Shown here piece after piece: positions 29,292 to 39,390 of a stretch of DNA of 64,000 nt. A model generated the notes under the pieces. That model did not search any database and was not told the origin of the DNA. It saw only the letters and a list, made by a program, of their open reading frames with translations. A program made the translations under genes and the position numbers. Every line of letters begins with the position of its first letter. The first letter of the stretch is position 1. This DNA comes from Paenibacillus pini JCM 16418 (GTDB lineage: Bacteria > Bacillota > Bacilli > Paenibacillales > Paenibacillaceae), in contig NZ_BAVZ01000010.1 of the NCBI RefSeq assembly GCF_000576305.1, forward strand, positions 1 to 64,000. The letters are read 5' to 3'.

Positions 29292-30093
29292 AGAAAAAAA
29301 CACATCCCCTACTAGGACTCCATTCTCTGATTATGATGATTTTCATTTATGTACCCATCTTGTTGATTATTGTCTATTCCTTTAATAACACAAGGCTAAG
29401 TGGTGATTGGAAGGGTTTTACCTTTGATTGGTACGTGTCTTTAATGAAAGATCGCCATGTCATGGAAGCACTGAGCAACAGTTTAATTGTGGCGGTTAGC
29501 TCTACGATCGTTGCTACGATCTTCGGGACGCTAGCTGCACTGGCGCTCCGCAATGTAAGTCGTAAATTACGTGTAAGTATGAATGGACTATTATATCTTC
29601 CAGTGATTATACCCGATATCATCATGGGACTTTCACTACTCGTACTATTTACACAATTGCATATGCCGTTCGGTAAAATTACCGTCATTATTGCGCATAT
29701 TACATTCAGTATGTCGTATGTGTATGTAGTCGTGACAGCCCGGCTAACGGGCATGGGACGACAGCTTGAGGAAGCGGCATCTGATTTAGGTGCTTCTGGC
29801 TGGCAAACCTTCCGCCATGTGACGCTGCCGCAGATTTCACCAGGTATTATTTCAGGTGCTCTAATTGCTTTTACCATGTCGTTAGAGACTTCATGGTCAG
29901 CTTCTTCGTGGCTGGTCCAAGCTCTACTACGCTTCCCATATATATATATGGTCAAGTAAAGCGTGGAATATCGCCGGAAATTAATGCGTTATGTACGATA
30001 TTGATCGTGGTGAGTGTAACCTTAATCTTGCTGGCTCAATACATTTTGAACCGTGGCAAGGGACAGAAGAAACATAAGATGCTACCATTCTAA
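29288..30093 (+). pseudogene. potC: Spermidine/putrescine ABC transporter permease, frameshifted near 29886
   Basis: Second polyamine permease. Frame one covers residues 1 to about 199 (through ALIAFTMSLE), including the EEAASDLGASGWQTFRHVTLP coupling loop. The C-terminal continuation MVSFFVAGPSSTTLPIYIYG...ILNRGKG is in the next frame. The junction reads TTAGAGAC where PotC needs TTAGA(T/C)GAC, that is ...MSLDDFMVSFF.... Adding one base between 29886 and 29887 yields a full-length 268-residue protein with the last transmembrane helix. As written the product loses that helix. The other pot genes are intact, so a sequencing error is the simpler reading. Confidence 0.85.
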
Positions 30094-30182
30094 GAAGCTG
30101 TACGATTAGATTTGTTGGAACTAACGTAAGATCTGTTAGTATACAAAAAATGGTGTAACGGAAAGAGAGGAGATATGTAACT

Positions 30183-31235
30183 GTGAAAAGAAAGGGTATA
30201 TTTGGCCTGCTGCTGGCAGGGGCGCTCACGGTAATGTCCATTACAGCTTTGGGAGGTTGTTCTTCCAAGGAAACACTGCATATATATAGCTGGGCGGATA
30301 ACTTTGATGAGCAAGTGTTGAAGGATTTTGAGGCGAAGTACAACGTCGATGTCACATATGACAACTATGCGAATAATGAGGATTTGTTAGCGAAAATTAA
30401 AGCAGGCGGAGCTGGATATGATTTGATTCAGCCTTCGGACTACATGGTATCAACCATGATTAAGAGTCAACTGCTGGAGCCGCTGGATAAGAAGAACATT
30501 CCAAATTTCGTTAATGTGAAGAAGTCACTCACAAATCCAGCTTATGACCCGGGCAATAAATATTCAATTGTCTACATGTCGGGCGTAACGGGAATTGCGT
30601 ACAATAAGAAATATGTGAAAGAAAAAATCGATAGTTGGGACGCTCTCTGGAATCCTGCATACAAAGGCAAGGTTCTCCTACTGGATGATAACCGTGAAGT
30701 TATTGGGATGGCGTTGAAGAAGCAGGGTCATTCTCTAAGCTCGACGAATCCAACCGAGATCAAGTCAGCTGTAGATGATCTGAAGAAGCTTCTTCCGAGT
30801 GTACTCGCTTTTGATACCGATACAATTAAGCAGAAGATGATTCAAGAAGAAGGTTGGATTAGTACCGTTTGGTCTGGTGACGCTGCCTTTATCTTTAAGG
30901 ATAATCCCGACATCGAATACGTAGTGCCGAAAGAAGGTGCCATGATCTTCTCGGATAACTACGCAATTCCTAAGGGAGCTAAGAACAAGGCGCTAGCTGA
31001 GAAGTTTATCAACTATATGCTTGACCCTGAGGTTAGTGCGAAGAACTATGAGTCGATTGGTTACAGTGATCCGAACGAGAAAGCCATGCCTTTTCATAGT
31101 AAAGAATACCAAGACAATCATATGATTAATTTAAGTGAAGATGAAATGAAGCGTACGGAATGGATTAAGGACTTGGGGAGTACGCTGCAAACGTATGACC
31201 GTTATTGGACGGAGCTAAAAAGCGGACGCGAATAA
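30183..31235 (+). CDS. potD: Spermidine/putrescine-binding lipoprotein
   Basis: Extracellular solute-binding lipoprotein that delivers polyamines to PotBC. It has 350 residues from GTG 30183 behind GAGAGGAG. The signal peptide ends at the lipobox LGGC near residue 22, so it is lipidated by Lgt and membrane-anchored. The body starts TLHIYSWADNFDEQVLKDFE and holds the GGAGYDLIQPSDYMV ligand segment of the PotD/PotF family. It lies 90 bases after potC and ends the operon. Confidence 0.93.
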   Translation: MKRKGIFGLLLAGALTVMSITALGGCSSKETLHIYSWADNFDEQVLKDFEAKYNVDVTYDNYANNEDLLAKIKAGGAGYDLIQPSDYMVSTMIKSQLLEPLDKKNIPNFVNVKKSLTNPAYDPGNKYSIVYMSGVTGIAYNKKYVKEKIDSWDALWNPAYKGKVLLLDDNREVIGMALKKQGHSLSSTNPTEIKSAVDDLKKLLPSVLAFDTDTIKQKMIQEEGWISTVWSGDAAFIFKDNPDIEYVVPKEGAMIFSDNYAIPKGAKNKALAEKFINYMLDPEVSAKNYESIGYSDPNEKAMPFHSKEYQDNHMINLSEDEMKRTEWIKDLGSTLQTYDRYWTELKSGRE

Positions 31236-31294
31236 AAAGGAAGTACCCCGGATAAGAGTCATTGTACAAGAAAAATGATTAATTGTTAAAATAG

Positions 31295-31326
31295 TCCCTG
31301 CTTTCAATATGAGAGCAGGGATTTTT
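31295..31326 (+). terminator. Terminator of the pot operon
   Basis: TCCCTGCT (31295-31302) pairs with AGCAGGGA (31314-31321), followed by five T. Confidence 0.9.
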
Positions 31327-31361
31327 GCGTGTATACGATGTTTTTATCAAGTGTATATGCA

Positions 31362-31390
31362 TTGACATTTTTCAAACGTTAGTTTAAATT
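31362..31390 (+). promoter_or_regulatory. SigA-type promoter of the DUF2087/GIY-YIG gene
   Basis: Consensus TTGACA (31362-31367), a 17-base spacer, and TAAATT (31385-31390), 38 bases before the start codon. Confidence 0.75.
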
Positions 31391-31428
31391 ATCTAATAAA
31401 TAACAAACGAATTGAGGTTCTGTTTGAA

Positions 31429-32652
31429 ATGAATGATATTTTAGAGGGAATAACGTATGCCGATCTAAGTGAGATTAAACAGGGATATGTTTTTGATGTA
31501 GAACAGGAGATGTATACATGTCTGATTTGCGGTAAGCGATTTGAACAAGGCGTAATGTATGAAGAAGAGGGCGTATTTTATGAAGCGGAGAAGTTTACCC
31601 GCCGGCATATTGCAGGTGAGCACAACTCTGTGCTGGATCATCTGCTCAGCCTTGATAAGAAGGTAACTGGACTAACCGATTTGCAGCGAAAGCTGCTTGG
31701 TTATTTTGATCGTGGAATGAGTGATGTGGATATCGTTGGTGAATTAGGTGGGGGAAGTAACTCGACCATCCGTAATCACCGGTTCATGTTACGGGAGAAG
31801 ATGAAGCAGGCGAAGCTGTTTCTGGCCATTATGGAGTTAGTTGAGGAGCATGGCGGGAGAAACAATGGAGTCATGGCAGTGGCAACTACGAAGCCTGTGC
31901 AAACAAAGCTCCCTGGGAATTTAGATCAACGATTTGTGATCACGGAAGATGAGAATGAACAAATTTTGAATGATTATTTTAAAGAAGGACTGGATGGTCC
32001 TCTGCTTAAGTTTCCTAAGAAGGAGAAGCGGAAGGTAGTCATTCTGAGCCATCTAATTAAAGATTTCAACAGCCAGAAGAAATATACAGAAAAAGAGGTC
32101 AATCTCGTGCTGAAAGCGCGGTTTGATGATTATGTGACGCTCAGAAGATATTTAATTGAATATGGCTGGATGGACCGTTTACCAGATGGTAGTCGTTACT
32201 GGGTGAAGCACTCTGTATCTGGTAAAGGGGTGGAGCATGCCAAAAAGGAGAAGAATGATATGGATCACCAAAGACGTAAGGAGCTAGTTAATGAATATAT
32301 GCAGACATCACCTCCAATGGGTGTTTATCAAATACGTAATACAGAGAATGGCAAGTTACTGGTAGGTAGTAGCATTAATCTGTCAGGATTCTTTAATCGT
32401 GAAGAGTTTATCCTTGATTCAGGAAGTCATATGAATAAAGAGCTGCAAAGCGATTATAATCAATTTGGCAAGGAAGCCTTTGTTTATGAGACATTAGAGG
32501 AACTGAAGCCTGATGAGCAAGCTGCCAATGACCTGAAGCAACAGAAGAAATATTTGACTGAGCTTGGATTGATGGAAGAAATTTGGCTCGAGAAGCTACA
32601 GCCTTTTGATGAGAAGGGATACAATAAACGACCTAAGCCGAAAAAAGTGTAA
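31429..32652 (+). CDS. Multidomain regulator: zinc-ribbon, LuxR-like HTH, DUF2087 and GIY-YIG-like domain
   Basis: Soluble 407-residue protein built from four parts. Residues 20-65 hold a possible zinc site (CLICGKRF plus HIAGEH). About 80-135 is a LuxR-like HTH (LTDLQRKLLGYFDRGMSDVDI...SNSTIRNHRFMLREKMK). About 195-260 matches DUF2087 (KRKVVILSHLIKDFNSQKKYTEKEVN...RRYLIEYGWMDR). From about 300, GVYQIRNTENGKLLVGSS resembles a GIY-YIG module, with tyrosine of YIG replaced by Leu-Val-Gly. Whether it can cut DNA is unknown; the key Arg and Glu of active GIY-YIG enzymes cannot be assigned with certainty. It stands alone behind its own promoter. Confidence 0.75.
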   Translation: MNDILEGITYADLSEIKQGYVFDVEQEMYTCLICGKRFEQGVMYEEEGVFYEAEKFTRRHIAGEHNSVLDHLLSLDKKVTGLTDLQRKLLGYFDRGMSDVDIVGELGGGSNSTIRNHRFMLREKMKQAKLFLAIMELVEEHGGRNNGVMAVATTKPVQTKLPGNLDQRFVITEDENEQILNDYFKEGLDGPLLKFPKKEKRKVVILSHLIKDFNSQKKYTEKEVNLVLKARFDDYVTLRRYLIEYGWMDRLPDGSRYWVKHSVSGKGVEHAKKEKNDMDHQRRKELVNEYMQTSPPMGVYQIRNTENGKLLVGSSINLSGFFNREEFILDSGSHMNKELQSDYNQFGKEAFVYETLEELKPDEQAANDLKQQKKYLTELGLMEEIWLEKLQPFDEKGYNKRPKPKKV

Positions 32653-32825
32653 TATAAGTATGACAGGTTAATAAATCTACACTTTTTGCTTCGTTAAACG
32701 ACAATAATGTAACCCTCATTGTAAACAACTCTGTTTTCACATGATTTATAGTATAGTAGTGGGTTAATTGGGTAATTAATCATACAACTAACACTTATAG
32801 CATTCAGTGGAGAGGAGTTTTATAG

Positions 32826-33944
32826 ATGAACAAGGGTATGAAATGGAGCGCTGGTTTATTAGCAGCAGGTGTACTGGTAACAAGTGCAGGAATGACAGGA
32901 GGTATTTCAGTTTCCGCGGCTTCTGCAAGTAAGGCTGTTGTGAAGCAGAATGTGCAGCCCTCTGTCCTGCTTACATATAAAGGTAAATCGATAAAACAAG
33001 AAGGACGCATTGTTAATGGTAAAACGATGATACCTGTAACTGTGCTACGTGATGCAATGGGACTTGCACTGACGTATAATCCTGCAACGAAGAGCTACAT
33101 TGTGGGCTCGGGGAGTAAGAAGCTGAATTTGGAAGTTTCAGATTACGGCGTGAATCCAACATTTAACGGCTACTATGTTAGCAATTACGGCAATGATGTA
33201 GATGCCAAAATTATTGAGGGTCGCCTCTATGTTCCGTTTACATTATTAAGTGATTATATGGGGTATCAGGGCGTGTATAACCCTTCGTTGAAAAAGCTCG
33301 ATATCACACCGCGAGTTCAAAATGCTATCGATATCAAACTACAGACCATCTCCAAAACAGATAAAAATTCGACGTTGCTCGCTCATTATCCTATGATTAC
33401 GGGTCTTGCCGATGAGCAGGCGCAGCAGACTATCAATGACGCTCTGAAGAAACAAGCGCAGACATTTGCCGAAGAGAGTGCCTCTGCAGCTAAGAAAAGA
33501 GTAGGGACTATTGAACCTACGTACGATTTCATTCAAAATTATCTGGTTACGTATAATAGCAATGGAGTGATTAGCTTAATCACAGATCAATACTCCTATA
33601 CCGGCGGCGCGCATGGCATGACAAATCGTGTAGGAATGACGTTCTCACTGAAGGATGGGAAGCAGCTTGAACTTGCTGATCTGCTCAAAGCAACTCCAGA
33701 TTATAAACAGAAACTAAACAAAATAATTATGGATAAGACTAAGAAGGATCCTAATGTATTTGATAAACAAGAGGGATTTAAATCCCTTAAGGATAAGCCA
33801 GATTTCTATGTAAAAGAGAATGGTCTTGCCATCTTCTTTCAGCAATATGAAATTGCGCCTTACGCTTCGGGATTCCCGACGTATATTATTCCTTTCGGCG
33901 ATATTTTGCCTAAAGGTACTAACCCGTTTGCTATTGCTAAATAA
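32826..33944 (+). CDS. Secreted protein with copper-amine-oxidase N-like and DUF4163/DUF3298 domains
   Basis: Secreted 372-residue protein. The signal peptide covers about residues 1-32 (WSAGLLAAGVLVTSAG...SVSAAS). Residues 45-160 look like the copper-amine-oxidase N-terminal stalk found in many Paenibacillus exported proteins (GKTMIPVTVLRDAMGL, GRLYVPFTLLSDYMGY). The C-terminal half matches DUF4163/DUF3298, the fold of RsiV and PdaC: YSYTGGAHGMTNRVGMTF and FFQQYEIAPYASGFPTYIIPF. It may bind lysozyme-like ligands or peptidoglycan, but no enzymatic residues can be asserted. AGAGGAG precedes ATG 32826. Confidence 0.82.
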   Translation: MNKGMKWSAGLLAAGVLVTSAGMTGGISVSAASASKAVVKQNVQPSVLLTYKGKSIKQEGRIVNGKTMIPVTVLRDAMGLALTYNPATKSYIVGSGSKKLNLEVSDYGVNPTFNGYYVSNYGNDVDAKIIEGRLYVPFTLLSDYMGYQGVYNPSLKKLDITPRVQNAIDIKLQTISKTDKNSTLLAHYPMITGLADEQAQQTINDALKKQAQTFAEESASAAKKRVGTIEPTYDFIQNYLVTYNSNGVISLITDQYSYTGGAHGMTNRVGMTFSLKDGKQLELADLLKATPDYKQKLNKIIMDKTKKDPNVFDKQEGFKSLKDKPDFYVKENGLAIFFQQYEIAPYASGFPTYIIPFGDILPKGTNPFAIAK

Positions 33945-33960
33945 AATATGCATGTATGCA

Positions 33961-33999
33961 AAAAGCCCCGCTCTATTAAATAGAGCGGGGCTTTTTTTG
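33961..33999. terminator. Bidirectional terminator between the DUF3298 gene and clpP
   Basis: AAAAGCCCCGCTCTA (33961-33975) pairs perfectly with TAGAGCGGGGCTTTT (33981-33995). A-rich and T-rich flanks make it work for both converging genes. Confidence 0.95.
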
Positions 34000-34014
34000 A
34001 GTATTTCAAAATAC

Positions 34015-34611
34015 TTAAACGCCTTGAATGTTAGAGTTCTCAAGCACCTTATCAATTAAACCATAATCAGCAGCTTCTGCTGCACTCATGAAGTAATCGC
34101 GGTCTGTATCTTTCTCGATACGCTCAAGCGGCTGGCCTGTACGCTCTGAAAGGATGCGGTTCAAGATGTCGCGCATCTTCAGAATGCGGCGGGCACGAAT
34201 TTCAATATCTGTTGCTTGGCCTTGAGCACCACCAAGTGGCTGGTGAATCATAACTTCACTGTTTGGTAGAGCAAAGCGTTTACCTTTCGCACCAGCATTC
34301 AACAGGAAAGCACCCATAGATGCAGCCATACCAACACAGATGGTGGAGACGTCTGGTTTGATAAATTGCATTGTATCGTAGATCGCCATACCAGCTGTAA
34401 TTGAACCGCCGGGGCTATTAATGTATAAGTGGATGTCTTTCTCAGGGTCTTCCGCTGCTAGAAAGAGAAGCTGAGCAATGATGGCGTTGGCAACTACGTC
34501 ATTGACATCGCTGCCGAGGAATACGATTCGATCTTTGAGCAGTCTAGAATAAATGTCATAGGCACGCTCACCGCGATTACTTTGTTCAACTACCATAGGA
34601 ATAAAACTCAT
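34015..34611 (-). CDS. clpP: ATP-dependent Clp protease proteolytic subunit
   Basis: Serine protease forming the tetradecameric barrel that degrades proteins unfolded by ClpX, ClpC or ClpE. It has 198 residues. The catalytic triad is visible: Ser98 (GMAASMG), His123 (VMIHQPLGG) and Asp172. The oxyanion and N-terminal regions are normal. A GGGAGGG ribosome site precedes its ATG. A perfect CtsR operator overlaps its promoter, so heat and protein-damage induction is expected. It is a monocistronic gene on the minus strand. Confidence 0.98.
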   Translation of the reverse strand: MSFIPMVVEQSNRGERAYDIYSRLLKDRIVFLGSDVNDVVANAIIAQLLFLAAEDPEKDIHLYINSPGGSITAGMAIYDTMQFIKPDVSTICVGMAASMGAFLLNAGAKGKRFALPNSEVMIHQPLGGAQGQATDIEIRARRILKMRDILNRILSERTGQPLERIEKDTDRDYFMSAAEAADYGLIDKVLENSNIQGV

Positions 34612-34677
34612 GTGAAACCCTCCCTTTATTTGCTACATATTAGAATAGTTTAGACTTAACTTTAGCGTATTAACCAC

Positions 34678-34706
34678 ATCATAAACAATTTCAAACCAAA
34701 AGTCAA
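34678..34706 (-). promoter_or_regulatory. clpP promoter
   Basis: On the minus strand, TTGACT (complement of 34701-34706) and TATGAT (complement of 34678-34683) are separated by exactly 17 bases. The -35 lies inside one CtsR repeat. Confidence 0.8.
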
Positions 34707-34717
34707 AGAAAGTCAAA
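34701..34717. promoter_or_regulatory. CtsR operator at the clpP promoter
   Basis: AGTCAAA GAA AGTCAAA, two heptads 3 bases apart, matches the known CtsR box (RGTCAAANANRGTCAAA). It overlaps the -35 of clpP, so bound CtsR would block RNA polymerase. Confidence 0.85.
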
Positions 34718-34793
34718 CTATGGGCAAAAAAAATAGCCATTGATTGGCTTTGGTGTGTTTGGTTAAACAATATAGAGTGCTTATAAATTTAAA

Positions 34794-34867
34794 TGGCGCG
34801 CCGCGAGGAATCGAACCTCGATCTCAGGCTTCGGAGGCCTACGTCATATCCATTGGACCACGGGCGC
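34794..34867 (-). tRNA. tRNA-Arg (CCG) with a one-base-short 3' acceptor strand
   Basis: Minus-strand tRNA with anticodon CCG in loop CTCCGAA and encoded CCA. The 5' acceptor strand is GCGCCCG. The 3' strand should be CGGGCGC, but only CGGCGC is present before discriminator G and CCA: one G of GGG is missing. It lies between clpP and cggR, as tRNA-Arg does in other Firmicutes. Confidence 0.88.
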
Positions 34868-35002
34868 TAAATTTCAATAGCAAGAATGATTATATGATAT
34901 ATCAGACTGAAAAGCAATACGAATTTGTTTGCAGATCGTCAGATGTGTCTTGTCCCAATGCATAACTAACAATAGGATAGAGAAATATAGTTGGTGGACT
35001 AC

Positions 35003-35031
35003 TTGCAATAGAAGCGAAAATTGAGTAAGAT
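35003..35031 (+). promoter_or_regulatory. Promoter of cggR and the glycolytic operon
   Basis: TTGCAA (35003-35008) and TAAGAT (35026-35031) with a 17-base spacer. Transcription would begin at about 35038, inside the first CggR-like half-site. Confidence 0.7.
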
Positions 35032-35035
35032 AGTA

Positions 35036-35072
35036 GTGGGACTTAAAACGTAAACCCGGGACATTTTGAGGC
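35036..35072 (+). promoter_or_regulatory. CggR-type operator
   Basis: Two direct half-sites, GTGGGACTTAAAACGT and CCGGGACATTTTGAGG, have their GGGAC cores exactly 20 bases apart (35038 and 35058). The Bacillus CggR operator has the same CGGGAC core and the same 20-base spacing. It begins at the predicted transcription start, so bound CggR would act as a roadblock. Confidence 0.7.
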
Positions 35073-35118
35073 CAACGCGAAGGGGATTCGGAAGATAAAG
35101 TTGCAGGAGTGGAGAGCA

Positions 35119-36174
35119 ATGCGGAATATATTAGAGATCCAAAAGCAGCTACTTCCTGATCTCATGGACGTTCTCAGAATAAGGTACACGATTCTTCATC
35201 AGATCATGTTGTCCGAACTGATAGGCCGGCGAACACTGGCTCCATTACTGGATATGACTGAGCGGGTGCTGCGAGCGGAGACTGATCTATTGAAAGCTCA
35301 GGGGCTAATTGAAATTGAAACCTCTGGGATGAGGATTAGTGAAGCAGGAAGCAGATTGCTTGAACAAATGGGCCCGATCGCGAAGGAATTGTTCGGACTT
35401 AATGATTTGGAAGAAAAGATTCGCCGAACCTATGGTCTACGTAAGGTGATTGTTGTGCCAGGCGATTGCGAAGCTTCACCGCTCACGAAGCGGGATCTTG
35501 GACGCGCTGGTGCAAAAGCATTACTTAGCGTTATGAGCGATGATGATATCATTGCAGTTACAGGCGGTTCAACGCTTGCTGAGGTAGCTGAGCAGTTAAA
35601 TCTGCTCACAGCTGTTCCTATGAAGAATAGCTGGTTTGTGCCTGCACGTGGGGGCCTTGGAGAAAGTATGGAATTCCAAGCGAATACCATTGCCTCGACA
35701 ATGGCTAAACGAGTAGGTGCTAAATACCGCCTGCTTCATGTGCCTGATTTACTCAGTGATGATGCTTATCAATCTTTAGTGCAAGATCGCAATATTCAAG
35801 AAATTGTACAGGTCATTCGACAGTGTCGTATTATCGTACACGGCATCGGCGATGCTATGGAGATGACGCGCCGCAGACGGCTTGATCCGGTTGCTGTGCA
35901 GGGGATTCAAGCAGAAGGTGCTGTAGCGGAGTCATTTGGTTACTATTTTAATGAGCAGGGCAATGTTGTACATCAAATGATTACTCTTGGGCTGAGGTTA
36001 GAAGATATCAAGCGCACAGAGATTGTCATTGGTATTGCAGGCGGTAGAAGCAAAGCAAAGGCTATTCATTCTGTACTCAAATTTGGCCATGAGGATATAC
36101 TGGTCATTGATGAAGTAGCTGCACTCGAAATATGCAAAGAGATTGATCATGAATTTACTGCAAATCATAAATGA
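35119..36174 (+). CDS. cggR: Central glycolytic genes regulator
   Basis: SorC/DeoR-like repressor of the glycolytic operon, relieved by fructose 1,6-bisphosphate. It has 351 residues from ATG 35119, where AGGAG is nine bases upstream; the longer TTG 35101 start has no site. The N-terminal HTH is in GRRTLAPLLDMTERVLRAETD, and the sugar-phosphate-binding domain has VTGGSTLAEVA and FVPARGGLGESME. It precedes gapA and its own operator, giving autoregulation. Confidence 0.95.
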   Translation: MRNILEIQKQLLPDLMDVLRIRYTILHQIMLSELIGRRTLAPLLDMTERVLRAETDLLKAQGLIEIETSGMRISEAGSRLLEQMGPIAKELFGLNDLEEKIRRTYGLRKVIVVPGDCEASPLTKRDLGRAGAKALLSVMSDDDIIAVTGGSTLAEVAEQLNLLTAVPMKNSWFVPARGGLGESMEFQANTIASTMAKRVGAKYRLLHVPDLLSDDAYQSLVQDRNIQEIVQVIRQCRIIVHGIGDAMEMTRRRRLDPVAVQGIQAEGAVAESFGYYFNEQGNVVHQMITLGLRLEDIKRTEIVIGIAGGRSKAKAIHSVLKFGHEDILVIDEVAALEICKEIDHEFTANHK

Positions 36175-36196
36175 AAACTTTACTGAGGTTGTCATG

Positions 36197-36214
36197 ACAG
36201 GTATAACAGCCTGT
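36197..36214 (+). other. Hairpin between cggR and gapA
   Basis: ACAGG (36197-36201) pairs with CCTGT (36210-36214). In Bacillus the cggR-gapA mRNA is cut near a stem-loop here and the gapA part is stabilised. A similar role is possible, not shown. Confidence 0.4.
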
Positions 36215-36254
36215 TTTGAAATAAATTAAAAACCATTTCTAGGAGGACTATTCA

Positions 36255-37265
36255 ATGACTGTAAAAGTAGGTATTAATGGTTTCGGACGTATTGGACGCC
36301 TTGCATTCCGCCGTATTCAAGCTGTGGAAGGTATCGAGGTAGTAGCAATTAATGACTTGACTGATGCTAAAATGCTAGCACATTTGTTGAAATATGATAC
36401 GACTCAAGGACGTTTCGACGGCGACGTAGAAGTGCATGATGGATTCTTCAAAGTAAATGGTAAAGAAGTTAAGGTTCTTGCTAACCGTAACCCTGAAGAA
36501 TTGCCTTGGGGAGATCTTGGCGTAGAAATCGTTCTAGAATGTACTGGATTCTTTACAACTAAAGAAGCAGCTGAGAAGCACCTTAAAGGCGGCGCTAAAA
36601 AAGTCGTTATTTCCGCTCCAGCTACTGGCGATATGAAAACAATTGTTTACAACGTAAACCATGAAATTCTTGATGGTACTGAAACGGTAATCTCTGGTGC
36701 ATCTTGCACTACGAACTGCCTAGCTCCAATGGCTAAAGTATTGCAAGACAAATACGAAATCGTTCAAGGTTTGATGACTACAATTCACGCATACACTGGT
36801 GACCAAAATACACTTGATGCTCCACACCCTAAAGGTGATTTCCGCCGCGCTCGTGCAGCAGCTGAGAACATCATTCCTAACACAACAGGCGCTGCTAAAG
36901 CAATTGGTCTTGTTATTCCTGAGCTTCAAGGTAAACTTGATGGCGCAGCACAACGTGTACCAGTAGCAACTGGTTCTTTGACTGAGCTTGTAACGGTTCT
37001 AGGTAAAAAAGTAACGGTTGAAGAAGTTAACGCAGCTATGAAAGAAGCTTCTGATGCACAAACTTTCGGATACACTGAAGATGAGCTTGTATCTTCCGAT
37101 ATTATCGGTATCAACTTCGGATCTTTGTTTGATGCAACTCAAACTAAAGTGATGACAGTGGGCGACCAACAACTGGTGAAAACTGTGGCTTGGTACGACA
37201 ATGAAATGTCTTACACATCCCAATTGATCCGTACTTTGGAATACTTCGCTAAGCTTGCTAAGTAA
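36255..37265 (+). CDS. gapA: Glyceraldehyde-3-phosphate dehydrogenase
   Basis: NAD-linked glycolytic dehydrogenase of 336 residues. The Rossmann start is [15 protein letters not shown], the catalytic cysteine lies in [16 protein letters not shown] at about residue 153, and the catalytic His is in [10 protein letters not shown]. Codon use is markedly biased to highly expressed codons, as in pgk, tpiA and eno nearby. A strong GGAGGA ribosome site precedes ATG 36255. A terminator follows at 37300. Confidence 0.98.
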   Translation: MTVKVGINGFGRIGRLAFRRIQAVEGIEVVAINDLTDAKMLAHLLKYDTTQGRFDGDVEVHDGFFKVNGKEVKVLANRNPEELPWGDLGVEIVLECTGFFTTKEAAEKHLKGGAKKVVISAPATGDMKTIVYNVNHEILDGTETVISGASCTTNCLAPMAKVLQDKYEIVQGLMTTIHAYTGDQNTLDAPHPKGDFRRARAAAENIIPNTTGAAKAIGLVIPELQGKLDGAAQRVPVATGSLTELVTVLGKKVTVEEVNAAMKEASDAQTFGYTEDELVSSDIIGINFGSLFDATQTKVMTVGDQQLVKTVAWYDNEMSYTSQLIRTLEYFAKLAK

Positions 37266-37299
37266 GAACCAACGTGCGTTTTGACAAACATTAATATGG

Positions 37300-37332
37300 A
37301 GCGGAAACAGGTTTCTTGTGTTTCCGCTTTTT
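37300..37332 (+). terminator. Terminator between gapA and pgk
   Basis: AGCGGAAACA (37300-37309) pairs with TGTTTCCGCT (37319-37328), followed by five T. It can split gapA from the downstream glycolytic genes or reduce read-through. Confidence 0.85.
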
Positions 37333-37419
37333 ATAAATAGCGTGTTTTCATTTCGAATTTTTAAAGATATCCCCTGTAATTCCTGATTATACAAAAATAT
37401 GGGTGCGGAGGAATGGATA

Positions 37420-38601
37420 ATGAATAAGAAATCAGTACGTGACATAGAAGTTAGTGGCAAACGGGTATTTGTACGGGTAGACTTTAACGTACCTGTCGAA
37501 GATGGCAAAATTACGGATGATACACGTATTCGTGAAACTCTACCTACGATTAAATATTTAATTGAGAATGGCGCGAAAGTTATTCTTGCAAGTCACATGG
37601 GTCGTCCGAAGGGACAAGTTGTTGAGTCTTTGCGTTTGACGCAAGCGGCAGAACGCTTGTCTGAGCTATTGGGCAAACCTGTTGCAAAAGCAGACGAAGC
37701 TGTGGGTGAAGCTGTAAAAGCTCAAGTTGATGCACTCCATAACGGAGATGTGCTTTTGCTTGAGAATGTACGCTTTTATCCAGGTGAAGAGAAGAATGAT
37801 CCTGAGCTAGCTAAACAGTTCGCTGAGTTGGCAGATTTGTTCGTGAATGATGCTTTCGGCGCTGCTCACCGTGCTCATGCTTCGACAGAAGGTATCGCTC
37901 ATTTGATCCCGGCTGTATCAGGTTTGTTGATGGAGAAAGAATTGTCCGTACTAGGCAAAGCTCTTTCTAATCCAGAACGTCCTTTCACAGCGATCATTGG
38001 CGGTTCGAAGGTTAAAGATAAAATCGACGTGATCGATAACTTGCTTAACCTTGCTGACAACGTTCTAATTGGTGGCGGATTGTCCTACACATTCATGAAG
38101 GCTCAAGGATATGAAATCGGATTGTCTTTATGCGATGATAGCAAATTGGATGCTGCACTCGGATTTATCCAAAAAGCGAAGGATCTTGGCAAAAACTTCT
38201 ATCTTCCAGAAGATATCGTGATTGCAGATGATTTCAAAGTTGACGCTAACAAGGATATCGTTGAAGTCGGCAATATTCCTGATGGTTGGGAAGGCGTAGA
38301 CATTGGACCGAAAACACGTGCAAAATATGCTGAGATTATTAAAAACTCGAAGCTTATTGTATGGAATGGACCTATGGGCGTATTTGAACTTGAGCCATTC
38401 TCTAACGGTACACGTGAAGTAGCTGAAGCTTGCGCGACAACTGAAGGTTACACCATCATTGGCGGTGGTGACTCGGCAGCGGCAGCAGAGAAATTCCATT
38501 TGGCTGATAAAATGGATCATATCTCTACAGGCGGCGGAGCTTCCCTCGAATTCATGGAAGGCAAAGCGCTTCCGGGCGTTGTAGCCTTGAACGATAAGTA
38601 A
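37420..38601 (+). CDS. pgk: Phosphoglycerate kinase
   Basis: Transfers phosphate from 1,3-bisphosphoglycerate to ADP. It has 393 residues from ATG 37420, with GCGGAGGAA six bases upstream; ATG 37399 lacks a site. The substrate-binding FVRVDFNVP, the [14 protein letters not shown] block and the nucleotide motif [12 protein letters not shown] are all intact. Confidence 0.98.
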   Translation: MNKKSVRDIEVSGKRVFVRVDFNVPVEDGKITDDTRIRETLPTIKYLIENGAKVILASHMGRPKGQVVESLRLTQAAERLSELLGKPVAKADEAVGEAVKAQVDALHNGDVLLLENVRFYPGEEKNDPELAKQFAELADLFVNDAFGAAHRAHASTEGIAHLIPAVSGLLMEKELSVLGKALSNPERPFTAIIGGSKVKDKIDVIDNLLNLADNVLIGGGLSYTFMKAQGYEIGLSLCDDSKLDAALGFIQKAKDLGKNFYLPEDIVIADDFKVDANKDIVEVGNIPDGWEGVDIGPKTRAKYAEIIKNSKLIVWNGPMGVFELEPFSNGTREVAEACATTEGYTIIGGGDSAAAAEKFHLADKMDHISTGGGASLEFMEGKALPGVVALNDK

Positions 38602-38625
38602 GAACGGCAACTAAAGTTATCTTAA

Positions 38626-39390
<765 letters not shown>

